A DNA stretch of 64,000 nt from Rhipicephalus microplus (Eukaryota > Arthropoda > Arachnida > Ixodida > Ixodidae). The stretch spans positions 240,439,088 to 240,503,087 of the forward strand of contig NC_134700.1 of the NCBI RefSeq assembly GCF_043290135.1. Direction: 5' to 3'. Positions 35,286-47,078 of the stretch are shown piece after piece (the stretch's first letter is position 1; each line of letters begins with the position of its first letter). Below the pieces are notes generated by a model. It was not told the DNA's origin and ran no database searches. It saw only the letters and a program-made list of their open reading frames with translations. The position numbers and the translations under genes are program-made.

Positions 35286-38200
35286 AAGAGATTTAGAAAA
35301 TAGTTCATTGATTTTCTGCGCTTTCTTATCCTTATTTGCAAAATATATTCAAATAAATGTTCTTTTAGTCTATATAAAAAGTGTAAGAGGTTTATTTGAC
35401 CTTCACCCGCGTTCCTTTTATCTGAAAATCTAAAGAGAGACTTTTTTTTTTACAGTTAAAAGGAACTTGAAAGCGTTCTGTCAGTTTTGACGTTGAGAGC
35501 TGGTAAATGAGGTGACCAGAAGTTTTGTCGGGTACAACGTTTGTGACCTTGAAACCGTCTATACGAAGTGCTCTGACTGCACTTCTCCGCCTGCGAATGG
35601 GTCAACTGACTTACCTTCTCATCTTGCCCTGTTAGACAATCGATATATGCTCGTGGTCGTGGTGATCAACTTTAATATAAAAAAGAGCGTATGAACACCC
35701 GAATGGGTCCAACAGAATAGGTGACATCCTCAGTCCTGGCCGTCATTGAACAATACTGCTGTTTCTGCTCGTCTCGCAAGAAAAGTGAAACTCAGTGCTA
35801 CAACGGTGAAAGGCAGAGATATTAACCAGAATGGTGTTTTTAGGTTTACTACTCTTAACTGTAGTGGCCAAGAATAGAAGCGTTAACGAGAGAAAATGAG
35901 AGAGACATAGAGATGTTGAGAGGGCCGACGCCGCAACGCGTAGCCGCTGAAGCAACGAAGAAGGAGCGTGTCATGTTCTGCGTGATCGCTCATGGCACAG
36001 GGCACACTCGTTACCTCTCACACGTCACAAAATCGATTAACAGTAGGAAGCAGGCTGTGACTTCGGCAATACATGAAATCGCCTTAAAAAGGTGGGTGAG
36101 CGGTGCTTCGTTTCTTTTTTCGTTTTGCAAATTTTATACGGGCTTTTGCGAGTTCCTATGATTTCAGTGCAAGAGTACCAGAAAGACAATGTTGCCACGC
36201 TCTCTTCTCAAGTTTCTTTATCGCATCGTCACACGTGTAGGTGCTACCTCGCGCAACCACGCCCGTTAACTAAAGTACCATCGAGACAATCGTAGAACCT
36301 TCCGATGCGATTACACACACAACGGGAGCTTTACAGATTCTGATGGAACTTACGAGCGCACTAGCGCTGGAATATTCGACGTCACATGTATAAATGCCGA
36401 CGCGCGTCATCGCTTGTCAGTTTATCGACGGCCGACGCTCTGTTCGCCGCTATGAGTTCCAAGGTGTTTCCCTGTAATTTGTTTTTTTGTTGACTGGCCA
36501 CAAGTTCGGCCAAATAAACAGTTTCATCTTCAATGAACTCACCACTGCCATCGTCAACGTCACGACTATGTGACAATGTCCTGCTAAGTATCTTCGCAGA
36601 ATAACTAGGGTTCACTAGAGTAAAAAGTGCAGCTATAAGTTATCTTGCGTTCCGTAAACGCTAAGGCTTAGATTACGCTACAAAAACAAGGACGGTAAAC
36701 AACTTCTTTATATGTATGCTTTCAGTGAGATCGTGTCAATTTTGTCGAAGCGAGTAGTATGTTTCTGGCGAGAATACCAAACTAACTTGACCACACTATT
36801 TGTTTCCATACTCGACCGGACGCTGTTCATCAGCTAAATGTATTGCCTACCATGCACACATGCTCTGCACGGAACTCAAGTAAGAATAATGTTCTAGAGA
36901 ATCGAATCAGAAGTTCAATATTGCCGCACTAGATGGCATGAGATAAAGCAACGCTAATGTGGCATGGTATTCCTACTTTGTTTGCTGTTGTTGCGAACAT
37001 GTAGAAGCGCAACTGCGTATTGAGAAGCACAGCTCTTGTGGGTAACATGCCCCGAAAGAAGCTTCCAGCGTATATACTTCGAAATGAAACACAACCGAAC
37101 ACATGGTTCTTTCAAGAACATATGTACGAGATATACTGCTGCTTATCATAGAATGTGTTGCAGCCAGCTCCTGCGATGTGTTAAACTATGCCTGACAGTG
37201 CACGTTCGAGCGAAGCAAGAAAAAACAGTGACGATCATGACGGATGGGCACTGGGACAAGACAGTGTACAACATTTTCATTCTGCATTAATTGTAGCTCA
37301 GGGAAAAAGCTGTTCATTCTTCGTGCATGCTGAGCCGTATTTTCACTATCGGGGCTGAAAGCTGGCCAACCTTTTATTTGATTATTTTATATGTATTGTC
37401 ATTGAATGACACGATAATAATTAGCACTGATGGGACCGAAAGCTGCTACGGCCTGGTATGCGGGCTATTTTGCCTTAATCAGATAATGAGAAACCGTGGT
37501 ATTTTTTAATAACCAATGGACTCTGGCAGAGTTGTTGCCGGTAGTTATTGCTCGTAACCATCTAAAACACAGCATGATAGCGTGATATGCAAAGGCTCGC
37601 ATTGTGGAGTGTATCAGTTACAACAATTTACGTTGTGTGAGAATATGACTTTCTCATACAAAACAGGGAAAAAACGGCGAGTGAGCGGAGAGAATTGAAA
37701 TTTGGAGAAAAGGTAAATATAACGAAAACTGAAAGTGGCATCTCTGCTTTAAGATGTGCACGCCAAGTTTGAATACAATTGATTTATTGTCACAGAAAGG
37801 CTTTGTTAATCCTGCTAGCATATCACGAAAGACCGTTTGTAAATACTAAAAAAATACCCGAATGCAAAATAGTAAGTGGCAAAAAGAGAATGCTGATATC
37901 TGTAAAGTGCCAGCGTCATCCGAAAATATATGGCATTGGTATGCCTTGAAGGAGAAACTGTATCCATGCAAGTAGCATGACACGATCTGTAAAAATAGCC
38001 ATTTTAACCCATGTTGATCGATCATCAAGTAGCCTCTCCCCCAAACAAAAACCACTAAACGTCTTGGAAGGGTGGCATTACATGTTAACGGATAAAGGCA
38101 AATAAAAAGGGACAATGCGTCTGCACTTCAAAAGTGGAAAGGAGATAGGGAGAGTCTCTTTAACAAGCAGTTCTCGGACGAACGTTCAAGCGAAGAAATA

Positions 38201-39780
38201 CGAGGACACCTCGAAAGGAAAGAAGTGAATCAGAAAAAGAAATAAGACCCAAGGATGGAAAGTAATGGAAGAACACAATGGAGTTCTCTGCTTAAGCTTC
38301 ACCTAACGTTGTTCATGACAAAGCCTTGGACAAAGAAGCCAGGCTTCGAGTTCCGGTATTTCAGCGGCAAGACATCAGAGTTGGTCGTTAATTATTGTGA
38401 TGAACGGTGAGAGCCCAATTCGATTAGCGCTGTGCACAATCGCGCATAAATGTGGCGAGTTCAATAGCATGGGTGTACATCGACACCAAGTAAGAACATA
38501 ATTAAAACTATTTGCAAAACGTAGTTCAAGTGTTGGGACTTGCATGAGAGCCAAATAACTGAAGAATATGGTATGGAATTCGGTTCGGATGTCCAACAAC
38601 ACACTTACAGCTGGTTGACTGTTCATTCCGAGGCGAAAGTCGTGCATACTGACGAGAACGGGGCGCAGCTTCTTTGTCTGTGTTTTCTTGTCTCTGTGCG
38701 TTCTCTTCCGTACGCGCAGTTTTCGTAACGGAGCTGCTCAAAACTCATGGTATGTACCGTAGCGCCGCCTAATAAAGTCACCGTTCATGTTGGACCAATT
38801 CAAGCACTTGACCATCACTAACATGTTCATGGTCATTAATGGTGACATGGGTCTGACATCTTTCTTTTCTCTGCAACATGACATTACCTCAAAAATTTAG
38901 CAACCATCACGACTGCAATTAATTAAACGTGGTGATTTAATGCGGAATCTCATACCACACCTCTCTATAGTGATGTAGGTACGCTGGTCATGGTGAAATA
39001 TACGGAAGTGTTGAAATCAGCATGCAAAATAGAGGCCCTGTGACGCTGCCCTCGAGTAATGTCATTATTTGTATAATTTTAAGAACTACCTTTCACCCGC
39101 TTCTTATGGCCGCCTGATCCGTTTGTCCAGTGAATCCGAGGCCCTCATCAATGGCGAAGAGATAAATGCATGGAAGCGCATTGGCAACTATAACTGTAGC
39201 GATTTACAGCAGAGACCTTCGCTATATAAAAAAAGCACCCCATCCGGTGATACTTTGTTTGAGCAGTACCATAGAGCATTTGCTTTATGGAAGTCTTCAA
39301 TTCCGAGCGTAAAACTGTAATGCAAAAAAACAGAGACAAATATTCTTGGTCTGTTAAATAGTGATGTGTGTGCAGACCTGTAATAAACGTCTATGAAATA
39401 TTTCACATAAGCTGTGCAGTTTTTGGGCTGGCGACATTTCGAGAGAATGGAAACATTCCGTGCCGCTGCTAGTAACATGCATAGTCCCCACTCGTTGCAT
39501 TGTTTCACCTAGCATGAGTCGCCGGCCCTTTTCGACTGATTTAGATTAGGAGATATTTCGTAGTTTTCCCCAGTAAATCTAAGTACAGTGTATATTAAAA
39601 CAATTGGACGATTGTGGCGAAAAAAGTATTTGACGTACTTGTCATGCCTTCTTTATTTGTATTTTGATAACATTTTAGAGCTTCCTTGAAGTGTTCATTA
39701 TGTACTTTTTTGCCTCCTTTTCCGTAATTCACTATTACACATGAATAGTCACTCTGACATATTTGCTGTTGTACACTATC
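35286..39780. other. No supported feature
   Basis: The longest stretch without a recognised element. AT-rich, with a T-run at 35,442-35,452. Minus-strand and plus-strand frames up to about 105 codons lack any domain. Confidence 0.45.
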
Positions 39781-40000
39781 CGCCCCGGTGGTCTGCTGGT
39801 TACGATGCTCGACAGTGGACCTGGAGATCATGGATTGGAATTCCGGCCACAGCGGTCGTATTCCTATGGAGGCGAAGTGCTAGAAGCCCGTGTATACTTA
39901 AACTTTGGTACATGTTAAAATACCGTATGATCAAAATTACCGGAGCCCTACACGAAGGCGTCCTGTATAAATATATAACTTTGGGACGAAAAACCTCTCA
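39781..40000 (+). mobile_element. Diverged Ruka-type SINE
   Basis: Recognisable segments in order: 'cggtggtctgctggttacga', 'tatggaggcgaagtgctaga', 'acatgttaaaataccg', 'attaccggagccctac', 'tttgggacgaaaaacc'. About as long as full copies but strongly mutated, with no clear B-box and no target duplication. Confidence 0.65.
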
Positions 40001-40879
40001 ACTTTAGTTAATTCCTGATGCACTGAATCGAATTCCCGCAAGTACCAGTGAGGAAGCGCTTAGATAGTTTTTTATCTACTAACGTTACCAGATAAGTTTG
40101 TTTTGATGAACGTGAAGCCTCTAATGTACCTATAGAAGGATCAAGAAAAATAGCTCTCGGATAAGAAGGAAAAACAGCTGAAAGGCCTATGCGTGTCGTA
40201 TGTGATTTCATGCAAAGTTACATGCTTGAAAAATGCATCCTCAGATGCAAAGATACGTCGTTAGCTCTATTTTTTCATTATCAAAACTTTTCAGATGGAT
40301 TCTGTTAGGACGGTAAAGTATATATCGTGTTTAGAAATAAGTAAGGATGTTTTAGAACTTTTTTTTCTTGATTAGGGAAGTGAAGTACATGCATACGGTA
40401 CACTTCAGAGGTCGCTGGCACTTTGATCAATGTTTTTGAGCATCAGCATAGTAGTCCTTGACAGTTCTTTGAAGAGAGCAGCGGCCTTCGTGAGACAGTG
40501 CTACGACGCACAATACATGGGGAAAAGTCCTCACTCAAATTAAATTAATGGCATCAGTGACGCTGACATCAGGGTTCTGCAAGTGTAGCGAATGAGTAGA
40601 GCTTGCCACTTGTAGTACTCGCACATTTAGCGATAACTGGCCACTTTAGGCATACTTCAACATATAGAACAGGGTTGGCTATAGCACAAGAAAGACATGA
40701 GGGACACATCACCTGCCGGTCTTTACACAACTTACTCTATATATAGTAAAGTAGAATGCACCGGTTGAATCCATAAGTACATGCCGACAATATATTCCAC
40801 CTCTCTAGGTGTGCTTATTTTTTAGTTCGTGATTTATTAGCGAACAGGTGAAGCGAAGCAAAGATTGCAGTCTTGCAAG
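40001..40879. other. No supported feature
   Basis: AT-rich sequence, nothing recognised. Confidence 0.45.
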
Positions 40880-41249
40880 TAATCTTTTACAGCGAAAGCT
40901 GTTATGAGATCACAACTTGGGTCACGCGCCACGGTAGTTGTCCGCCGCTGGCGCCACCGCTGGTGTCCGTAACCACCTCGGCCAAAATTAGAAAAAAAAA
41001 AACTAGCGTTAATCACACACTGATGCTCGAACTCGTGTCCACTGGGGCCCAGCCGAGTATTCTACCACTGAGCTACGCCGGCGCTCAGGACTTGTTGGCA
41101 AACTTGCTTTAGGCAGGCTTGATGCCGGGAAAGCAATCACTTTATTACGACTTAAACAGCGTTTTAAAACAGTGAAAGAACAGGCTGTCGTCGCACGGTG
41201 CAAATAGCGCAACGAGTATGTCGTCTAATGCTCCAACCTATTACAAAAG
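40880..41249. repeat. Composite repeat with antisense tRNA-like core
   Basis: The head 'cagcgaaagctg' (40,891-40,902) is a small hairpin similar in style to the head of the tRNA-Gly-like repeats. On the minus strand, 41,021-41,087 reads like a tRNA: A-box 'tagctcagtggtaga', B-box 'gagttcgagcatc'. A conserved-looking tail follows. The layout (hairpin head, then antisense tRNA-like core) parallels the copies at 757 and 15,675, but the tRNA ancestor is different. Confidence 0.6.
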
Positions 41250-41289
41250 CTTGTTTTTGTTCACCTACTAACTGTGGCGCATACCCACT
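41250..41289. repeat. 40-bp inverted repeat, left copy
   Basis: 'ttgttcacctact' and 'gtggcgcatacccact' recur in reverse complement at 42,924-42,963 with a few mismatches. The pair brackets the LINE RNase H fragment. Confidence 0.6.
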
Positions 41290-41763
41290 TCATCCGTAAT
41301 TCCTTATCATCGTCAGCCACTGCATAAACAATTGGCACAAAATTCCTTGCAAGTGTTTAGCGGAAACGACGCTTCTAAGAAGAATGACGAAAATTGGCAT
41401 AGCGAATGCCGGCCTTCTACTAAGAAAGTTTATTAACAATGCCATAGTAAGCTCGCAGTAGTTACCCAATGAGTGTTTTCAAAAGGCTCTGAAAGGCTGC
41501 TCTCCTAGCTTTCGCTATGACTGCACTGCGCCTTACGCGCAGGCCTGGCGGCTTTTTTATTTATTTACTTACAAAATATGTGTGCCTGATAGACCATGTT
41601 TCAGGGCCGTTTATCTTGCTCAGATCAATTACTCATCGTGCGAAGAGGTAAGTATTTCACATTCCACAAATGATATTTGTGCAAAGTTTACTGGAGCTTC
41701 TAAACGTACGTATATGCGACATCATGCCGAGTCGTCATAATTCCTACCCTGCGGAAATTCAAT

Positions 41764-42702
41764 TTGACGGCATTTTTCCTAATAACGCCAAATTACAAAT
41801 TACTGCACCATAATATTTTGAATGGTTTACTACAAGATCACCTGCGCACTATTACAACAAACGTTATTATTGCTACAGACATATTGCAATGTGACGAAAA
41901 GTCAGGGGTTTGTACTTTCAGCCCGATTTTAGATTTGATTTATTTCCTTCAACCACCCGATTTCATAGCCGTTTTTGTGGCTGAATTTCTGGCAGTAGTG
42001 CTCGCCTTACGCAAGTTAGATACAGCAATCACATCAGCTGTCGTAATAACAGATTCCTTATCTCTCGGTGTGGCACTTTCTGTTGGTGCTGATAATCAAG
42101 TAACAAAGACGTTCCGTGCACTAGTGCCAGCGCATTTGAGAAAGGTCCGATTAGTTTGGGTGCCTGGACATAAAGGCTCATTTCTAAATGAAATAGCCGA
42201 TTCCTTAGCTGAGTCGTCAATCAGCGACCCAATTCTACCGCACTGTCCATCATCCGCTTATGTGACTGCTGCTCGATTCCGCAGACGTACGCTTATGGAA
42301 GTCTTTAGAGGTACAGCAGTAACAAACTGTACCGAATATCGCCATTTATTATATCCCTAGCGAAAAGACTTGTGCCGCACTCGTAAACAAGAAGCAGCTA
42401 TCACAAGGCTCCGTTGCCGGGTGCCAAATCTGAATTTCTATAAACACAAGTCTGCTCAGACACCTTCGCCGCTGGGCGCGTTCTGTGATGCACTGGAAAC
42501 AATAGATTATTTCTTTTTGTCCTGCAGGCGGTTTAACACATTACGGGAAATCCTTTTAGAAATACCTTTACGTGGTATTGGTATGAACTTATCTGTGCCT
42601 GTCGTTTTGTCTTTTGGAGCTTCCATTTCTTGGTTTTCTAATTCGACAGTATGTGCGGCCGTCCGCGACTATATTGATAAAACTTATAGGTTGACTAATT
42701 AA
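41764..42702 (+). pseudogene. LINE RNase H and C-terminal fragment
   Basis: C-terminal part of a non-LTR retrotransposon ORF2. The RNase H domain removes template RNA during retrotransposition. Its catalytic set is visible: 'IATD' (D), 'VAEFLAVV' (E), 'VITDSLS' (D) and 'NEIADSLAES' (D), with 'WVPGHKG' before the last. After a single in-frame TAG (42,358-42,360) the same frame continues ('RTRKQEAAITRLRCRVPN', 'FFLSCRRF') to a natural stop at 42,700-42,702. The terminal zinc-knuckle has lost one Cys (to G) and its His (to Y). The endonuclease and RT are absent, so it is 5'-truncated. The single stop and otherwise open frame suggest moderate age. Confidence 0.85.
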
Positions 42703-43378
42703 TCTGTTTCATTATCCTAACATGTCCACAAAATTGCATACGTATAAAAATCAGATTATTGCTCTATTCTAAGAATAAATTCGTTTCTTTATTTAAATAA
42801 TTGTGTGCATTACATCAAACACCACACTTTCCTAGGTTATCGGTAATGTTTTTATTATATCTCCATTATGCTAAATATGAAGAATAATTTTTAAAACTAC
42901 TCGAGTCTATGCCAACCCCCAATAGTGGGTATGCGCCACGATAAGTAGGTGAACAAGAACAAGGTCAGTAGCGTTTTAGCTTTTCCAGCTAGATCACTTA
43001 CTCTATTTGCTAGTTGAGCTGTGTCGCGAACACAGTGTAGTAGTAGTGCGCCTGTGAAACAAGTTTGTTCGCGCCAGACAGCACGACCATAAATTGTTTC
43101 AAGCAGTATTGCAGTGGCAATTTCAGTCAAGTCAAGGGCCGACAGTGTTATAGACTGGCAAATTTTACTCGTGGGAAAGAATAGCTTCCGAAAATTTCAC
43201 TCCAGGAACACCGCTTCTCTTGTTCTCTCTGTCAAACTCTTTTTCATCCTTATTTTACACAGTGTTCCCTTCTTGTACAGGGTGAGGCAGCATTCTCTTG
43301 CTTCAATCTACGTCACATTTTCCTAGGCTATATTTGAGCTGACGCTCGACGTGTTCGTTGGGTGCAGCGACAGGCGTG
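42703..43378. other. LINE 3' flank and unassigned spacer
   Basis: AT-rich 3' sequence after the LINE stop, then the inverted repeat at 42,924-42,963, then unassigned DNA. No gene recognised. Confidence 0.45.
42924..42963. repeat. 40-bp inverted repeat, right copy
   Basis: 'agtgggtatgcgccac' and 'gtaggtgaacaagaac', the reverse complement partner of 41,250-41,289. Confidence 0.6.
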
Positions 43379-45448
43379 TCAAGAGCGTAAATGCAGGAGG
43401 GTGCAAAGAGGGAGCAACAAGCAAACGAGCGTGGGCCAAGCAAACGAGCGGTGACCCTCACTGCTCACCGAGCAGGAGCGGGAACGCGATGCCTTGGGTT
43501 GAAACTGGGTGATTGCCCAGGCTTGAATAGCCTGGGTAACCTGTACTACTATGCGTTGGACAGAGAAGCTGGTGAGGAGGTGATTAATCGAAGCTTCGAC
43601 GCGCGTAAGGCGTTCCTCTATGCGCGGGGCGCGCTCTTCGCTAGGGAGAGTTTGGTTAGCGGGCAAGAGAACCTGAGGTGCCCCAGGAGCCTCAAGAGCT
43701 TCTGGAGTAGATGCGGCACCGGTTTCGAGTGCTGGAGTACACATGGCTGCTTGAACCGGCGGTTTAATGGGAGTGGACTTAGCGTGAGGACTAAGCTTGG
43801 ACGTAGCTGGCGTAGCCGCCTGGACAGAGGAGGCAATACCAGATGGCCTTGCAGTACACTGTTGTTGGGGTTGAAGTCGCTTATTTCAGAGTTCGAGTTG
43901 TTTAGTTAAAAGAGAATTTTGCTTTTGAAGTGCCCCAACTTGCTGGCGAAGGGCCGCAAGTTCGGGAGAAGGAGGATCGACAGAAGAGGGTGAGAGAGGC
44001 TTAGAAGCAGCATTCCCTGCCCATCTGCTCACCTGAGGTACCGCCGCTTGTGCTTCGAGCGGTGGGAATGCCCGAGTGTCGGCGTGGAGTGGTGGAGCCG
44101 ACTGATGCAGGTTGGTGCCGCTGTCTAGCTGTGACGAACCTGAGGTGGTCCCTCGAGGAGATGTTGAGGGCTGCTTGTATTTCCGATATTTTGCCGTGCA
44201 GCCACTGGTCCCAGTCTCATGGGCGCCGTTGCAGAGGAGGCACTTGGGGTGGCAGTCGTGGGCTTTGAGACCTGCAGGTGCGGGGGTTCCACATTTCGCA
44301 CACTGCGTTGGAGCGGGGTGAGGACACTGAGGTGGTCGATGGCCGATGGTACCGCACTTGGTGCAAACCGGGACCGTTTTTTTTGTAGGCGCGGATATAC
44401 GTCGCCACGCAGTGGTAGAAGAGGAAGCGGGGTAACTTCGTGCCCTCGAAAGTCACTACCGCCGCCGCGGAATCTCCGAGTTTGCGGACCGCGAAGATAG
44501 TACCTCGAGGCCAATGCAGCTCTGACTTTATCTTCTCCGGGCTTTCAGCAGGGTTTATGTTGATGACGCCCTTGCATGTAACCCTTGGTGCCTTGGCGTG
44601 GCCCCGAACGGGCAGCTGCTGATCCCCCACTTGCAGCTGGAAGTCCCCGAGAAGTCGCTATGCCATAGGCAAAATGGTGGTGCTACAGACCAAGATGTTT
44701 TGTTCTTAGATCGGCCACACTTGAATTTGCGTGGTAGTCCGGTCGCCGAGGTAGCTGCGGATGGCGTCGCCCGCGCGATCGGCCGGGACGAAAGTGCGTA
44801 GCTCGCAGGGAACGCGAGGAGGAGGAGGTAAAACTTTATTAGACCAAGGGATTTGGGCACTTACGTCCCAGGGTCCCCGCACGACCCCACTGCGCTATGA
44901 GTTCATGAGTTCATGCAGTTCCATGACGTGGGCGGCCCGGTCAGTGGCAATTTTCTGCTTGGCCGGGTCCGTCGAGCGCAGCGAGGTCTCCCATTCCTCC
45001 CATGGGGTCAGTGGCTCTGGGCCCCGCGGGGGAGGGTCCGCCGGGCGTGAAGTTTCACTACTACGATGTAGTCGTCGCGAGAGAGTCGAGGAGTCTGACG
45101 CGGACGCCACTTGCGTTGCTTCAATGGCTGCGAGGACGGAGCAGAGGTAGGCACACCACCGGAGAGATGGCGCGCCGGCGTTCCTTGCAAGGCTGGGGAA
45201 TGGCGGCCCGCTGTGGCGTCTCGTTGTTGTTGAGACGCAGACTTCGATTTCGCTTGCTTGCGTTGCCACAGTCTCGCTATGTCGTGGAGGTATTCGTCTT
45301 CTGATGGCATAGTGTTTACGGAGGATGAAATCTCCATGGACAGTACTTCGCTTGAGGTAGGATCATAGCCGGTAACCACGTTAGCGGCCGCCATCGCCGG
45401 GCTGAGAGCCCTTAGCGAGGCGGCGTTGTAGCCGGGAGTGAAGGACAT
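43379..45448 (-). pseudogene. LINE ORF1 (gag-like), broken and interrupted
   Basis: Nucleic-acid-binding ORF1 of a non-LTR retrotransposon. From M at 45,448 the N-terminus ('MPSEDEYLHDIARLWQRKQA') runs to 'DDYIVVVK' at about 45,053. It is interrupted by another LINE 3' end, then resumes at about 44,804 with 'LRTFVPADRAGDAIRSYL'. Further on are a conserved stretch 'TCKGVININPAESPEKIKSE' and three zinc knuckles (44,365-44,198): CTKC..H....C, CAKC...HDC and CLLC...H......C. A coiled-coil-like 'LAALRQQVGALQKQNSLL' lies at about 43,950, and a C-terminal 'RIEERLTRVEASINHLL' at about 43,580. Lesions: stops around 44,700, a frameshift at an 8-T run (44,376-44,383) and a TGA near 43,890. ORF2 is absent. 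Confidence 0.85.
44810..45050 (-). mobile_element. LINE 3' end nested in the ORF1
   Basis: Minus strand: the last ORF2 codons ('DPAKQKIATDRAAHVMELHE', then 'LMNS' and TAG at about 44,898). A short untranslated region follows with 'ctaataaag' (AATAAA at about 44,838) and a (CTC)n end (complement of 44,816-44,828). It splits the ORF1 described above in the same orientation. It belongs to the same 3' type as 52,907-53,165 (GAGGAGGAGG...ACTT.ATT on the plus strand). Confidence 0.75.
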
Positions 45449-45639
45449 CCCTCAAGTTGTCAAAACTGGACCCACCTGAACGAAGGTGTTGTCTAGAAGA
45501 AGCGGATAACTTGGCGGTGACGATAAACCCAAGTTTCAGGGGTACCAGGGTGGATGTCCGCAGAAATAGCAGAAAATCTACGGAGGCGATGTGGAGTGCG
45601 TCCGTCACCATCGAGTGCTCGTAGCGCCCCCTAGGCGCA
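45449..45639 (-). mobile_element. Probable LINE 5' untranslated region
   Basis: GC-rich sequence immediately upstream of the ORF1 start on the minus strand, ending at the minisatellite. It is assigned by position and by its continuity of composition with ORF1. No independent motif is visible. Confidence 0.4.
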
Positions 45640-45935
45640 GACATAAAGACACAGGCAGAGAGACAGCAAGGAACACAGACAGACACAGGTAGACGGACAA
45701 CAAGGAACAGAGATGCAGACATAAACAGGCATACTGACAAGGAACATGCTCAGACACAGGCAGACAGACAGCAAAAAACACGCGCACAAAAAGACAAGGA
45801 ACACACGCACAAAAAGACAAGGAACACACGCACAAAAAGACAAGGAACACAAGATCAAAAATACAAGGAACACAAGCACAAAAAGACAAGGAACACAAGC
45901 ACAAAAACACAAAGAACACAGACCCAGACAGACCC
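45640..45935. repeat. 23-bp minisatellite
   Basis: Five to six copies of a 23-bp unit (core acaaggaacacacgcacaaa) with period exactly 23 from 45,791 to about 45,905. It is preceded by degenerate CAGA-rich relatives from 45,640. The frames crossing it encode an artificial Cys/Val/Phe-rich repeat and should not be taken as a gene. Confidence 0.85.
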
Positions 45936-46795
45936 CGGCAGGCAAACAGAAATAAAACACAAACAGCTCGAAATTTTTTGGTCTATTTGAGTGCATTCTG
46001 CAATAAATCAAATGAGTCGTAGTGTGGTAGCAGCATATAGAGAACGTAGGGTGGCATTTACCTGAGTGACCTGTTAACTATCAGGCTTCTGGCTGTGTGT
46101 TTGGTGTTTTATTAAATGCTTGATTTTAATTCTATTCGAAACAATCGTGTAATGTACGGGGCAACTTCCAAGTATTCGCTATCTGCATTAGCGTACTGTA
46201 CCACACGATGCATGATGCGAGTACTTCGCTTTGCCAATTAATCTTTCAGTACGGTATGTTACAGCATCATTCAAGGTCGGTGCCTTCACATCCTTTTAGC
46301 AATGGAGCATGAGTGTTTCCAGAGCGGAGCAGCTCATGTGCGCTATGTCAAAAAAGAAATCAATGATGTACACATTATGCATCTCCTTTGTATTGTTCTC
46401 CTTTGCATTGTTCTCCTTTCCTTTGTTCTCCGTTGCTCGTGTACATATAAAATGCTTTACTTTATGAGATGTGTCTGGAATGCGCTTCATTGACGGAGAT
46501 GTCATTTGCGGGTTGAATATTTCTCTCTGTTCACTTTTTCCTGCAATAGGGGAGTGATTCTTTGCATCCCATGGTCAATCCAGTTGTGCAAGTAAGCAAT
46601 TTTTGCGTATATGCAATAGTTGTACATACGAATATAGGATTAAACGGAATATGTCTTGAAATCTTAGCCTTAGTTTTAGACTAAAACAACTGTCTCCATA
46701 TGCGGACGCTGGTGGACAAAGGGCTAAAGAAATCGCTCTTTCTCCGTGTCTTGTATTTTGCTAGGCAATTTTTTTTCATGCTAGGCTTTACAAGT
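45936..46795. other. No gene; short 15-bp repeats
   Basis: Three tandem copies of a roughly 15-bp unit (attgttctcctttg) at about 46,392-46,430. Otherwise unassigned. Confidence 0.5.
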
Positions 46796-46862
46796 GGTCT
46801 TTTATAAATTAGCCCCGTATCTGCATGTTTCTGCAAATATCGTCGAAACACGATAGTCTTGC
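46796..46862 (+). repeat. Palindromic-unit repeat, copy 1
   Basis: 'cgtatctgcatg' and 'cgatagtctt' match the copy at 47,521-47,596 in the same orientation. The left arm of the palindrome has decayed here. Confidence 0.6.
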
Positions 46863-47046
46863 GTGTGGAGAGAGTGAACAAGACATTTATTTATTGTTGT
46901 GCGCAAGAAAATCGGCGAGTGGTATTCTGGAGGCGCTGCATTAGAGTGCCTCGAGTGTGCAGCGGAGGCGAACGAGCGCATCAAGTCATGTCACACGTGA
47001 GACATGAGCGACACCTGGCAGTTTTCTTAAAAAACAAAGCACGTGG

Positions 47047-47078
47047 CTCTGAGATGGGTGCGCGCGCCCATCTCAGAG
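47047..47078. other. 32-bp palindrome
   Basis: ctctgagatggg (47,047-47,058) pairs exactly with cccatctcagag (47,067-47,078) around an 8-nt alternating GC core (tgcgcgcg). It could form a cruciform or hairpin. It sits between the two palindromic-unit repeats. Confidence 0.8.

Noticed and set aside
41021..41087. Functional tRNA gene on the minus strand
   Set aside because: The T-arm is imperfect and the unit sits inside a longer repeat with a hairpin head.
44761..45304. Plus-strand frames of 100-129 codons in GC-rich DNA
   Set aside because: They are the complement of the LINE ORF1 and nested LINE 3' end, which are read convincingly on the minus strand.
41764..45448. Single LINE with a 5' inversion (twin priming) linking RNase H (plus) and ORF1 (minus)
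   Set aside because: For a plus-strand LINE the inverted 5' part should lie to the left of the 3' part; here ORF1 lies to the right, and unrelated DNA separates them. Two separate insertions is simpler.
45605..46011. Cys/Val/Phe-rich frames of 104-126 codons on the minus strand
   Set aside because: Translation of the 23-bp minisatellite and CAGA-rich DNA; no domain and no start or splice context.
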